DNA of 35,501 bases from Clostridia bacterium (GTDB taxonomy: Bacteria > Bacillota > Clostridia > Oscillospirales > Acutalibacteraceae), in NCBI GenBank assembly GCA_017406805.1, contig JAFQXU010000006.1, forward strand, positions 1 to 35,501, given 5' to 3'. The notes beneath the pieces are model-generated. The model was not told the DNA's origin. It did no database searches and was given only the letters and a program-made list of their open reading frames with translations. The position numbers and the translations under genes were made by a program. Positions within the stretch are counted from its first letter, which is position 1. Every line of letters begins with the position of its first letter. Shown piece after piece: positions 15,494 through 23,135 of this stretch.

Positions 15494-15521
15494 AAAATTT
15501 AAATTAATTTTTATTTATTAA

Positions 15522-15550
15522 GTGACATGCTAAATTTAAAATGATATAAT
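15522..15550 (+). promoter_or_regulatory. Promoter of the HD-ackA-pfkA cluster
   Basis: GTGACA, 17 bp, TATAAT, about 35 nt before the HD gene. Confidence 0.65.
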
Positions 15551-15584
15551 GTTTTTATATTAAATGAGAAAGGATTTTTAAATT

Positions 15585-16172
15585 ATGGGTTTAAAAGAGG
15601 AGTTTATTTCTATATATAAAGAAAATATAAAAAGGGAAGGCGCGGAGGAATTTTTGGAGTGGCTGCAAGGAACAGATTTTTTTGAAGCACCCGCAAGCAC
15701 TAAATTTCACTGCGCATGCAAAGAAGGGCTTTTAATGCACAGTTTGAATGTGTATAAAGTATTAATCGAAAAGCACTTTAATAAAGAAACCGATAATTTG
15801 GAAAGTGCAACGATATGCTCACTGCTTCATGATGTTTGTAAATCACGTTTTTACAAAGTTTCCACCAGAAATGTAAAAAACGACGTAACGGGTGTTTGGG
15901 AGCAGGTGCCGTTTTATATGGTGGAAGATACGTTTCCTTACGGTCATGGCGAAAAATCCGTATTTTTAATAGAAAGATTTATGCGTTTAAAAACAAGTGA
16001 AGCCATGGCAATTAGGTGGCACATGGGCGGATTTGACGATTCTGCACGTTCCGGGGGATTTTCAATAAGTCTTGCTTTTGATAAATATCCGCTGGCGGTT
16101 CAGCTGCATTTGTCAGATTTAGAAGCTACATATTTAAACGAAAAAGGAACATCAAGCGTAAGAAATTCATAA
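15585..16172 (+). CDS. HD-domain phosphohydrolase
   Basis: 195 residues, cytoplasmic. It has the metal-binding pattern of the HD superfamily: H52 (LLMHSLNV), H82-D83 (SLLHDVCK), H121 (YGHGEK), H146 (RWHMGG) and D178 (HLSDLEA). Family members hydrolyse phosphate esters, often of nucleotides. The exact substrate cannot be read from the sequence. AAAGGA precedes the ATG. It is the first gene of a same-strand run with ackA (36-bp gap) and pfkA. Confidence 0.8.
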   Translation: MGLKEEFISIYKENIKREGAEEFLEWLQGTDFFEAPASTKFHCACKEGLLMHSLNVYKVLIEKHFNKETDNLESATICSLLHDVCKSRFYKVSTRNVKNDVTGVWEQVPFYMVEDTFPYGHGEKSVFLIERFMRLKTSEAMAIRWHMGGFDDSARSGGFSISLAFDKYPLAVQLHLSDLEATYLNEKGTSSVRNS

Positions 16173-16208
16173 ATTGCAGTATTAATAACTGCAAGGAAGT
16201 GAGGTTAA

Positions 16209-17426
16209 ATGAAAATCTTAGTTTTAAATTCCGGCAGTTCATCACTTAAATATCAATTAATAGATATGAAAAATGGTGAAATGTTAGCCAAAGGGCGATG
16301 CGAAAAAATTGGCTGTAAGGAAAATTTATTTTGGCAAATAACAAACGGCGGAAAAGAAATAGAAAAAACTGTTTTTGATATGTCGGACCACAAAAAAGCA
16401 TTTGAATATATAGAAAAAATGCTTCTTAGCGAAGAATACGGAATTATAAAAAGCATAGAAGAAATTGACGCAGTGGGGCACAGGGTTGTGCATGGCGGAG
16501 AATATTTTAAAGGTCCTGCAGTTATAACCAAAGATGTTATAGAAAAAATAAAAGAATTTATTCCCCTTGCGCCTCTTCATAATCCTGCGCATGTGCTGGG
16601 AATTTTGGCATGTATGGAGCTCCTTGGTAGCAGTATCCCGCAAGTTGCTGTTTTTGATACATCTTTTTACCACGGCTTGCCCGAAAAATCTTATATATTT
16701 CCCATTCCTTATGAATATTACGAAAAGTATCATATCAGAAAATACGGTTTTCATGGGACTTCTCATAAATATGTAAGCAAAAGAATGTGCAAGGTTTTTA
16801 ATAAAGACTTTGAAAATTGCAAAATTATAAGTTGTCATTTGGGAAATGGATCTTCTATAACCGCAATAAATAACGGCGTGGCCGTGGAAACAAGCATGGG
16901 TCTTACACCTCTTGGCGGAATAATGATGGGTACAAGGTCCGGATCGCTGGATCCTTCTGTAATATTACAAATTTGCAAAAACGAGAATCTTAGTTTTGAT
17001 GAAATAAACAGCATTTTAAATAAAAAATCGGGTGTGCTGGGTGTATCAGGTATTAGCAGCGACGATAGGGAAATCTACAAAGCTGAAATGTCCGGCAATA
17101 AGCGCGCAAAACTTGCTCACGAAATGCTGGTTTATCAGCTGACGCAATATATAGGGGCGTATAATACTATACTCAAAGGAGCCGACGCTATTATATTCAC
17201 GGGTGGAATTGGCGAAAATCAATGGATGCATCGTGAAAAAGTTTGCGAAAATTTGGAGTTTATGGGCGTTAAAATTGATAAAGAGGTAAACCGAAAAACT
17301 GTGGACGAAAATGAGGGGATTATCTCTAAAAATGATTCTAAAATAGAAGTTTTTGTTGTGCCTACAAACGAAGAGCTGGCAATAGCCGGAGAAACTTTAA
17401 ACTTGCTGAAAAATATTAAAAAATAA
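16209..17426 (+). CDS. ackA: Acetate kinase
   Basis: 405 residues, the normal family length. It catalyses acetyl phosphate + ADP to acetate + ATP, the last step of acetogenic fermentation. Motifs: LVLNSGSSSLKYQL with N7, HRVVHGG with R92, VFDTSF with D150, GFHGTSH with H182, CHLGNGSS with H210, GTRSGSLDPS with R243, and FTGGIGEN near residue 335. GGAAGTGAGG forms the RBS. No phosphotransacetylase gene is adjacent in the window, so pta must be elsewhere or acetyl phosphate comes from another route. It lies 22 bp before pfkA in an apparent operon. Confidence 0.97.
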   Translation: MKILVLNSGSSSLKYQLIDMKNGEMLAKGRCEKIGCKENLFWQITNGGKEIEKTVFDMSDHKKAFEYIEKMLLSEEYGIIKSIEEIDAVGHRVVHGGEYFKGPAVITKDVIEKIKEFIPLAPLHNPAHVLGILACMELLGSSIPQVAVFDTSFYHGLPEKSYIFPIPYEYYEKYHIRKYGFHGTSHKYVSKRMCKVFNKDFENCKIISCHLGNGSSITAINNGVAVETSMGLTPLGGIMMGTRSGSLDPSVILQICKNENLSFDEINSILNKKSGVLGVSGISSDDREIYKAEMSGNKRAKLAHEMLVYQLTQYIGAYNTILKGADAIIFTGGIGENQWMHREKVCENLEFMGVKIDKEVNRKTVDENEGIISKNDSKIEVFVVPTNEELAIAGETLNLLKNIKK

Positions 17427-17448
17427 ACTATTTTGAGGTGACGTTAGT

Positions 17449-18420
17449 TTGAAAATTAAAAAAATAGCAATTTTAACCAGCGGCGGCGACGCACCGGGCA
17501 TGAACGCCGTGATAAGAGCGATTACAAGATACTCTCTTGCGAAAAATGTCGAAGTCGTTGGAATAATGCATGGATTTACAGGGCTTAGAACCGGGGATTA
17601 TTTTAGTATGAATTTAAGAACCGTTTCCGATATTATTCACAGAGGCGGTACTATTTTGTACAGTTCCAGAGACCTTATGTTTAAAACAGAAGAAGGGGTG
17701 GAGGAAGCTGCCGAATTTTGCAGAAAAGAAAAAATCGATGCAGTGATCTCAGTTGGAGGTGATGGAACTTTAAAAGGTGCGCAAAGTTTAGCAAAAGCGG
17801 GGATTAATTCCGTGTTTATTCCTGCAACGATAGACAACGACGTTGCTTGCAGTGAATATTCCATAGGGTACGATACTGCAATGAATACCGCAATGGAAAT
17901 GGTTGATAAACTTAGAGACACAGCGCAATCCCATGAAAAATGCAGTGTGGTGGAAGTAATGGGAAGAAATTGCGGCGATATAGCCGTTAGAACGGGTATT
18001 GCGGTTGGTGCTACGGCGATAATCGTTCCCGAACGTAAGTATAATTTAGATGAAGATATAATAAAAAGAATTAAATATACTCAAAAGATGGGTAAAAGGC
18101 ATTTTATAGTTATAGTGGCAGAAGGTTGCGAAAAAACAAGCCAAATCGCCAAAAAAATAAACGAAGAAACAGGTATTCAAGCCAGGTGCACAATACTTGG
18201 TCATGTCCAAAGGGGAGGATCCCCAACTTTAAGAGACCGAGTTATAGCAAGTACTATGGGGTGCTATGCAGTTAATGATGTGATTTTAAAAAACAGAGTA
18301 AACCGTGCGGTGGCACTTTCTTGCAATAAAGTGGTGGATTATGATATTGGAGATGCACTAAAATTCAAAAAATGCTTTGACGAAGAATTATATTCAAATG
18401 CTCTTGAAATTTCAATTTAA
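17449..18420 (+). CDS. pfkA: 6-phosphofructokinase, ATP-dependent type
   Basis: 323 residues, the typical bacterial PfkA length. It phosphorylates fructose 6-phosphate to the 1,6-bisphosphate and commits sugar to glycolysis. Motifs: TSGGDAPGMNA (ATP loop), GGTILYSSR, VGGDGT (103-107; GGDG rather than GGDD points to ATP, not PPi), TIDND with catalytic D129, MGRNCGD, and LGHVQRGGSPTLRDR. The usual PGTIDND reads PATIDND here. The start is TTG at 17449, preceded by GAGGTGAC; the conserved N-terminus begins there. Confidence 0.96.
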   Translation: MKIKKIAILTSGGDAPGMNAVIRAITRYSLAKNVEVVGIMHGFTGLRTGDYFSMNLRTVSDIIHRGGTILYSSRDLMFKTEEGVEEAAEFCRKEKIDAVISVGGDGTLKGAQSLAKAGINSVFIPATIDNDVACSEYSIGYDTAMNTAMEMVDKLRDTAQSHEKCSVVEVMGRNCGDIAVRTGIAVGATAIIVPERKYNLDEDIIKRIKYTQKMGKRHFIVIVAEGCEKTSQIAKKINEETGIQARCTILGHVQRGGSPTLRDRVIASTMGCYAVNDVILKNRVNRAVALSCNKVVDYDIGDALKFKKCFDEELYSNALEISI

Positions 18421-18467
18421 AACAAATAGATTTATACATAAGATTAAAAGTTAAAAATGGGGTAAAG

Positions 18468-19385
18468 ATGAAAATGAAAACTAAAAAATTTGTTAGCGTG
18501 TTATTTGGTGTCGCATTTGCATTGGTTTTAAATATTTTTTATTGTTATGCAAATGAATTTGAGGATGCCGAGTTTTTGTATAGTAAAATAAATGAGTTTT
18601 TAATTGCACATAAAGACGTTAATCCTGAGATGTTTGATGATGTATGCAAAGAATTTATGGGTGGTACGATCCCTAAAACTAATTTACTCGATAAGCAAGA
18701 TTTTGAAAAAAAATCTAAAAGAAATATTGTTTTATATCGTGGTGTGGAAAATAAAAAATACGCTGATGAATTTAAACAAGGGAAAGTGTATTTATCTTGT
18801 TGGGGTGTTAGAGGTAGTGGGGTTTATACAACTACAAGTTTACGTTGTGCGGAGTCTTATGCAAATAAAGAAAATTTTAACGACACAATAATTGAGATGT
18901 TTATTTCAAAAAGTAATGCTAAAATTCTTGACAATGACTATTTGGAAAAGTTAAAGAAAATTATTATAGAAAAGCATAAAGTGGAATTTGGGGAGTTTGA
19001 AAGTAATTATAGAAATGAATATGTTTTCGATAGCTCGTCTAGTTATAACAGTAAAATATTTGCTATGGTATATCAAGAAGTAGTTGCTGAACTTAGTGGG
19101 TTGGGTTTGTCTGATGATGACTACTTAAAAGAAGAAGCAAGAATTTTTAAGAAAAAAATGAGCCAAGTTAAGGAAAGTGCTGTTTATCAAAAAGTATTTA
19201 GTGAAAAAAAGAGGTACTATAAGTCAAACAAAGCTTATGTTTGGTTTAATTCTGGGCTTCTTGCAAAACTGCTAGGGTATGATGTTTTATATACAAAAGA
19301 TTTGTTAAGCAAAGACTATGAATTTGGAAATGAAGAAGAGTATCTAATTATAAATGCAAATATTTTAAATGTTTTACAAAAATAA
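18468..19385 (+). CDS. Secreted ADP-ribosyltransferase-like protein
   Basis: 305 residues with a Sec signal peptide (about 1-28, cleavage after CYA). The mature part shows an ART-type pattern: VLYRG (R91), GSGVYTTTSLRCAESYA (118-132, the G-x-Y-x-T plus helix found in many toxin-type ARTs), IIEMFIS, and near the end GYDVLY then EEEYLIINANIL (E291), which matches the common C-terminal EYxxxN strand of these domains. I therefore predict NAD+-dependent protein ADP-ribosylation, with R91 and E291 as candidate catalytic residues. The middle (about 155-260) is charged and helical and may be a family insert. It is not closely similar to the ART at 2598. It starts 47 bp after pfkA with no terminator between them, so it may be partly cotranscribed. 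The RBS is weak (GGGGTAAAG). Confidence 0.65.
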   Translation: MKMKTKKFVSVLFGVAFALVLNIFYCYANEFEDAEFLYSKINEFLIAHKDVNPEMFDDVCKEFMGGTIPKTNLLDKQDFEKKSKRNIVLYRGVENKKYADEFKQGKVYLSCWGVRGSGVYTTTSLRCAESYANKENFNDTIIEMFISKSNAKILDNDYLEKLKKIIIEKHKVEFGEFESNYRNEYVFDSSSSYNSKIFAMVYQEVVAELSGLGLSDDDYLKEEARIFKKKMSQVKESAVYQKVFSEKKRYYKSNKAYVWFNSGLLAKLLGYDVLYTKDLLSKDYEFGNEEEYLIINANILNVLQK

Positions 19386-19435
19386 AAAATGAAATTTAAA
19401 AGCGAAAGAATGAATAAAAAGAAAGGATTTTTATA

Positions 19436-20035
19436 ATGAAAAAAAGAAAAGTTTTATTTAGTTTATTATTAATATTGAGTATATTTGTAGGTTTTGGAAG
19501 TAAAGCTGGAAACGTTTGTGCTACTAAAAGCATTAATAGTAATGGAATCAAAGAAAAAATCAAAAGCAAAATAGAAATTAATCAAAAATTGTTAAAAACG
19601 CTTTATGATAAAAATGTAGAATTAAAAAAGTGGAAAAGATTAATTTTGAATCCACAAAAAGTAACCAGAAGATTCTTTTTTGTAAGAGAAAAAAGTTTGG
19701 TAAGTTTTCAAAATGAGGCTGTTAATAGATTGGCTGCTGACCTAAATAAAAACAGTTCATATGCTAAGTATATACTTAAATGTTTTGGATTTAAAAAGGA
19801 TATAATTAACTTTATTTTTGGGGATGGTAAATCTCGGCATGTTAATGTTAAATTTGAAAAAATGGGTTGTTGCCCGGAATTAATAATTAAAATAAGCAGA
19901 AAATTTAATTCTAAAAAAGAAAAATATAAATTTATAGATGATCTTAAAGAGGAAATATCAAATGAAAATTTAAAAATCTTTTTTAGCCCTTATGGTGAAG
20001 ATGATGTTTGCAATATGTGCATTGTTTTGATGTAA
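19436..20035 (+). CDS. Small secreted basic protein, function unknown
   Basis: 199 residues. A Sec signal peptide (about 1-29, ending VCA) is followed by a Lys-rich alpha/beta protein with no family I recognise. It ends with a Cys-containing tail (DDVCNMCIVLM), and CC appears near residue 146. AAAGGA lies about eight bases before the ATG. It follows the ART-like gene by 50 bp on the same strand without a terminator, so the two may be coexpressed and functionally linked. Confidence 0.65.
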   Translation: MKKRKVLFSLLLILSIFVGFGSKAGNVCATKSINSNGIKEKIKSKIEINQKLLKTLYDKNVELKKWKRLILNPQKVTRRFFFVREKSLVSFQNEAVNRLAADLNKNSSYAKYILKCFGFKKDIINFIFGDGKSRHVNVKFEKMGCCPELIIKISRKFNSKKEKYKFIDDLKEEISNENLKIFFSPYGEDDVCNMCIVLM

Positions 20036-20068
20036 AGATAAGAGAGAAATGCGCATCGCAATATATTT

Positions 20069-20098
20069 AGTTATACAAAATTAATATTTTGTATAACT
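20069..20098 (+). promoter_or_regulatory. Perfect 13-bp hairpin in the leader of the ECF transporter gene
   Basis: Arms AGTTATACAAAAT (20069-20081) and ATTTTGTATAACT (20086-20098) around a TAAT loop, five bases before the RBS. There is no T tail, so it is not a classic terminator. It could be an operator, an mRNA stabiliser or a processing site. No FMN riboswitch motif is present. Confidence 0.6.
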
Positions 20099-20119
20099 CA
20101 GGAAAGGAGAAATAGATTT

Positions 20120-20656
20120 ATGACACACAAACGCAAAGTTATTAATATTGTGTACAATTCAGTGTTTATAATAATGTCGTTAATTTTGGCATTGTTTTTT
20201 GGAAAAATTTCTATTTTTCCTTTTTTAAAATTAGATTTTTCAGATTTACCTGTTTTTTTGGCCACGCTAATTTCAGGTGCATCGTCCGGTATAATTGTTC
20301 TTTTTGTGGTTTCCTTTTTAAGGTCTTTAATGTTCAGCTCTGCCGGATGGATTGGATTTTTAATCAGAATTACAACTGTGATTGTTGTTATTGGTTTAGA
20401 TTTATTCTGGCACAAAAAAATGAAAATGCTTTATAAAGTTTTAGGTATTTCTTTTTTTGTTATTTTGTGCTTAGCTGTTAAGCTTGTACTTAATTATTAC
20501 TTTTGGATCAATTTTTTTGGAATTTCGCCGGGCGTAATAAACGGCATGCTTGCAACTATAATATTGCCTTATAATTTACTAAAAACAACATTAATGCTTA
20601 TTATATCAATTTTTCTGGAAAAACCTTTAAAAAAGCTGATAAGTTTATTAAATTAA
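20120..20656 (+). CDS. ECF transporter S component, RibU-like (probable riboflavin uptake)
   Basis: 178 residues with five to six membrane segments. The stretch FPFLKLDFSDLPVFLATLISG (about 34-54) matches the substrate-site loop of ECF S components, and the LKLDxSDxP form is that of RibU. S components bind the vitamin and dock on the shared EcfAA'T module, which is not encoded here. GGAAAGGAG lies about a dozen bases before the ATG. Riboflavin is the most likely substrate, but other vitamins cannot be excluded. Confidence 0.75.
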   Translation: MTHKRKVINIVYNSVFIIMSLILALFFGKISIFPFLKLDFSDLPVFLATLISGASSGIIVLFVVSFLRSLMFSSAGWIGFLIRITTVIVVIGLDLFWHKKMKMLYKVLGISFFVILCLAVKLVLNYYFWINFFGISPGVINGMLATIILPYNLLKTTLMLIISIFLEKPLKKLISLLN

Positions 20657-20680
20657 AAATCAGTTTTTTAGTGTCCCCTC

Positions 20681-20709
20681 TTGCACCTTAAAAGTTAATA
20701 TGATATAAT
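20681..20709 (+). promoter_or_regulatory. Promoter of the ankyrin-like gene
   Basis: TTGCAC, 17 bp, TATAAT. Confidence 0.7.
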
Positions 20710-20751
20710 TAAAATGTAAAAATAATGTTATATTAATTTGGAGGTTTATTT

Positions 20752-21555
20752 ATGAAAAAATTACTAGCCGGAACTTTATGTGTCTTAGGTTTAGCAATGC
20801 CGGTATGTGCTGTGAACGGAGATAATGCTACAAATGATCAAAATGACGCATTAGATAACGCCGCAGCAGTTGCAAATGATGAAGTAAGAAATGTACAAAG
20901 TGAACTGTATGGAGTATTAAGAAGAGCATTACTTTTTGGTGAATGGTTTGATCGTCCTGAAAATTGTATTAATATTATTTCCAATTTAATACGTAATGGT
21001 GCAGAGTTTGATGATCGTATTTTAAGTGATAGAGATAATGCTATTTTGTCTGCTATTGTGTTTAATAATCCTAATTTCAATCAGTTTCCCGATGATGTTA
21101 GAAATCATATTTTAGGAAAAGCGTTATTGTTCTATGTTAAAAATCGATTTTGCTACGCTGGGCCGTATAACTATAATCAAGAATTGAAGTATAATTATAA
21201 GGCTATAAAAGCATTATGGAAATTAAATCCACCTATTGATTTTACAGATGATCAGGGGCACACAGCTTTGCAGATTGCTGAAAATCGTTATAATACTTGG
21301 CAAAATGGCGAAACCCCTGATGATATTGGTATGTTCTTTACAGATGGACAAAGCGGATTCACAGATTTGCAAGGTAGGCGATATCGCGACATTTTTGATT
21401 TTTCTTTTCCAATGATAGTACTAGTTGATAATGATATTAATATTGGAAAAGTTCGTAACCAAGAGCGTCGAAAAGTACAACAACACGATAAAAAAGTATG
21501 GATGCTTCTTACTAGGAACGCTCGCCACGGCCAAAATAGCTGTACAATTTGTTAA
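20752..21555 (+). CDS. Secreted ankyrin-like protein with a C-terminal CaaX-like motif
   Basis: 267 residues. Sec signal peptide (about 1-20, ending VCA). Two ankyrin-like stretches: about 72-106 (IISNLIRNGAEFDD...NAILSAIVFNN) and about 147-180 (AIKALWKLNPPIDFTDDQGHTALQIAENR), the latter with the canonical D-x-x-G-x-T-A-L-x-x-A core. A polar region follows, then a basic C-terminus ending in C-T-I-C (264-267). Ankyrin repeats mediate protein binding and are frequent in host-directed effectors. The terminal CTIC fits a eukaryotic prenylation box, as reported for some Legionella ankyrin effectors. Whether it is used is inference. GGAGG RBS, its own promoter and terminator: a single-gene unit. 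Confidence 0.7.
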   Translation: MKKLLAGTLCVLGLAMPVCAVNGDNATNDQNDALDNAAAVANDEVRNVQSELYGVLRRALLFGEWFDRPENCINIISNLIRNGAEFDDRILSDRDNAILSAIVFNNPNFNQFPDDVRNHILGKALLFYVKNRFCYAGPYNYNQELKYNYKAIKALWKLNPPIDFTDDQGHTALQIAENRYNTWQNGETPDDIGMFFTDGQSGFTDLQGRRYRDIFDFSFPMIVLVDNDINIGKVRNQERRKVQQHDKKVWMLLTRNARHGQNSCTIC

Positions 21556-21559
21556 TTTA

Positions 21560-21617
21560 AAAAATGCAAGGATATTTAGAATTTTGATCTAGTTATCGTT
21601 GCATTTTTATTTTTTAT
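21560..21617 (+). terminator. Terminator of the ankyrin-like gene
   Basis: Ten-bp arms AAAAATGCAA (21560-21569) and TTGCATTTTT (21599-21608), then a T-rich tail. The loop is long. Confidence 0.6.
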
Positions 21618-21620
21618 ATT

Positions 21621-21649
21621 TTGACAAAATTATGTTTTACAGTTATAAT
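21621..21649 (+). promoter_or_regulatory. Consensus promoter of tRNA-Arg(CCU)
   Basis: Perfect TTGACA, 17 bp, perfect TATAAT, 12 bases before the tRNA. Confidence 0.9.
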
Positions 21650-21661
21650 AATATATTGTAA

Positions 21662-21738
21662 GTCTGCGTAGCTCAGCTGGATAGAGCGACCGCCTCCTAA
21701 GCGGTAGGTCGGAGGTTCGAATCCTCTCGTGGACGCCA
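21662..21738 (+). tRNA. tRNA-Arg(CCT)
   Basis: 77 nt including CCA. Acceptor GTCTGCG/CGTGGAC contains two G-U pairs. Anticodon loop CTCCTAA gives CCT (codon AGG). T arm GGTTCGAATCC. Confidence 0.95.
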
Positions 21739-21778
21739 AAAAAATTCCCCTTGGAGCTTATGCGCTCTGAGGGGAATT
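21738..21778 (-). terminator. Terminator of the secreted nuclease gene
   Basis: Fifteen-bp stem (21743-21757, 21764-21778, two G-T pairs) followed on the minus strand by seven T. The stop codon of the gene lies in the loop, so the stem includes the last codons, and its tail touches the tRNA CCA end. Confidence 0.85.
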
Positions 21779-23023
21779 ATAGTTTTCCAATAATTCTTTT
21801 AACATAATATTTTTTTGTAATTCTTCTTGTAATTTTTTTATTAAATCTTTAATTTCTGGATAAGGTGATTTAATTTCTAAATTTTTAATTGATTTTTTTA
21901 ATTGCTCTTTTTGTAATAATAATTGAGGGTGTTTTGTTGCTATTTCCTCTATTACTTCTTTTAAAAGTTTTATCTTCGATTCTATAAGATCTTCATCGTT
22001 AAGAATTTTATAAAGACATGGTCGCAATTTATTATGGTTATTTTCATACGGCAGCCAAACTTTTTTCTTTTTTGAATCTTTATTTTGATTTTGACCATTA
22101 TTTTGGGCTTCGAGTAATTTATTTATTATTATTTTTTTTAGTCTATTATATTGCTGTTTTTTAATTTCTTTAATTTCTTTTGCGCTATTTTCAATGCTTT
22201 TTTTACTACTTTTATTATTATTTTGGTCTTTTTGGCTTTTAATATTATCTATTTTACATGTTTTATATGTGTCTTTATTTTTTGTTTTGTTACAATATTT
22301 AATTTCAAAGCTTTTAGGGCGTTTACTTTCCGTGGAGTCATAAATTATTTCCCCTTGTATTTGAACATGATGTTTTTTATTTAATTTTTTTTCAAGTTTT
22401 TCTTCTAAAGTTCTGTATGCTCCACCGGGCCGATTTACATTTTTATCCATCGGTACAGCATTGTCTATTTCATAGCTTCCGCAAAATTCATCTGCAATAA
22501 GATGACCATAATCGTCATTTTCTAAGTATCCGTTTTTCATCTTCCATTCTTTATTGATATGGCAAGATGAATTGTCAATTCTGTCTTTTTTTTCATCAGT
22601 GTTTTTCACTAATGTTTTTGCTTCAAATTTAATTATTCTTCCTTGATTATCGGTTTTATATCTATAATCGCACTCGTTTATATTATTATTTGATGTTTTT
22701 TTATTACGCCTACTTTGTTTATTATTATCAATTCCAAGACGTTTATTAAAATTAGTTGAATAAGTGCAGTTCTTTTTTAATTCTATATATGGAATTGTTT
22801 TTCTTGATTTTTCAGGTTTATTAATTACTATCGGATCGTTTTCTAAATGTATTTCATTTTTAAATAATTCAAATTCTATTTCACCTGATTTAGTTTCTAC
22901 ATTTAACGTATTATTGTTTTTTGGATTTTCTAAATTATTTGTCGCAAGCACTCCATTAAATAAAGTAACTGCGGTTAAAAAAGATAAAGCGGTAGTTTTA
23001 AAAAATTTTTTTAATAGTTTCAC
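21758..23023 (-). CDS. Secreted DNA/RNA non-specific endonuclease (beta-beta-alpha metal fold)
   Basis: 421 residues. Sec signal peptide (about 1-27), an Asn/Lys-rich linker, a nuclease domain (about 115-245) and a long helical Lys/Glu-rich tail (about 270-421). The nuclease matches Endonuclease_NS_2: YRYKTDNQGRIIKFEA, DDYGHLIADEFCGS with general base H174, then IDNAVPMDKNVNRPGGAYRTLEE with metal-ligand candidates N188, N195 and N197 and conserved E206, then RPKSFEIKY. This fold normally serves as a toxin or scavenging nuclease. No immunity gene is adjacent, and the Sec signal means activity is outside the producing cell, so it fits a host-directed effector or nutrient scavenger. GTG start at 23023 with AGGAGG upstream, and its own promoter. 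Confidence 0.82.
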   Translation of the reverse strand: MKLLKKFFKTTALSFLTAVTLFNGVLATNNLENPKNNNTLNVETKSGEIEFELFKNEIHLENDPIVINKPEKSRKTIPYIELKKNCTYSTNFNKRLGIDNNKQSRRNKKTSNNNINECDYRYKTDNQGRIIKFEAKTLVKNTDEKKDRIDNSSCHINKEWKMKNGYLENDDYGHLIADEFCGSYEIDNAVPMDKNVNRPGGAYRTLEEKLEKKLNKKHHVQIQGEIIYDSTESKRPKSFEIKYCNKTKNKDTYKTCKIDNIKSQKDQNNNKSSKKSIENSAKEIKEIKKQQYNRLKKIIINKLLEAQNNGQNQNKDSKKKKVWLPYENNHNKLRPCLYKILNDEDLIESKIKLLKEVIEEIATKHPQLLLQKEQLKKSIKNLEIKSPYPEIKDLIKKLQEELQKNIMLKELLENYNSPQSA

Positions 23024-23058
23024 TATAAATCCTCCTGGGGTTTAATTGTTACCAAACT

Positions 23059-23087
23059 ATTATATATTATATTTTTAATAACGTCAA
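23059..23087 (-). promoter_or_regulatory. Promoter of the secreted nuclease gene
   Basis: On the minus strand TTGACG, 17 bp, TATAAT. Confidence 0.8.
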
Positions 23088-23135
23088 TACCGAAGTTTGA
23101 CAGTCTTGCGTTTTTTCTAATTTTTTTATTAGTTT

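Noticed and set aside
20003..20035. CaaX box at the end of the 199-residue secreted protein
   Set aside because: It ends C-I-V-L-M, so the Cys is fifth from the end, not fourth as required.
20069..20098. FMN riboswitch before the RibU-like gene
   Set aside because: Only a simple 30-nt hairpin is present; the conserved multi-stem FMN element is absent.
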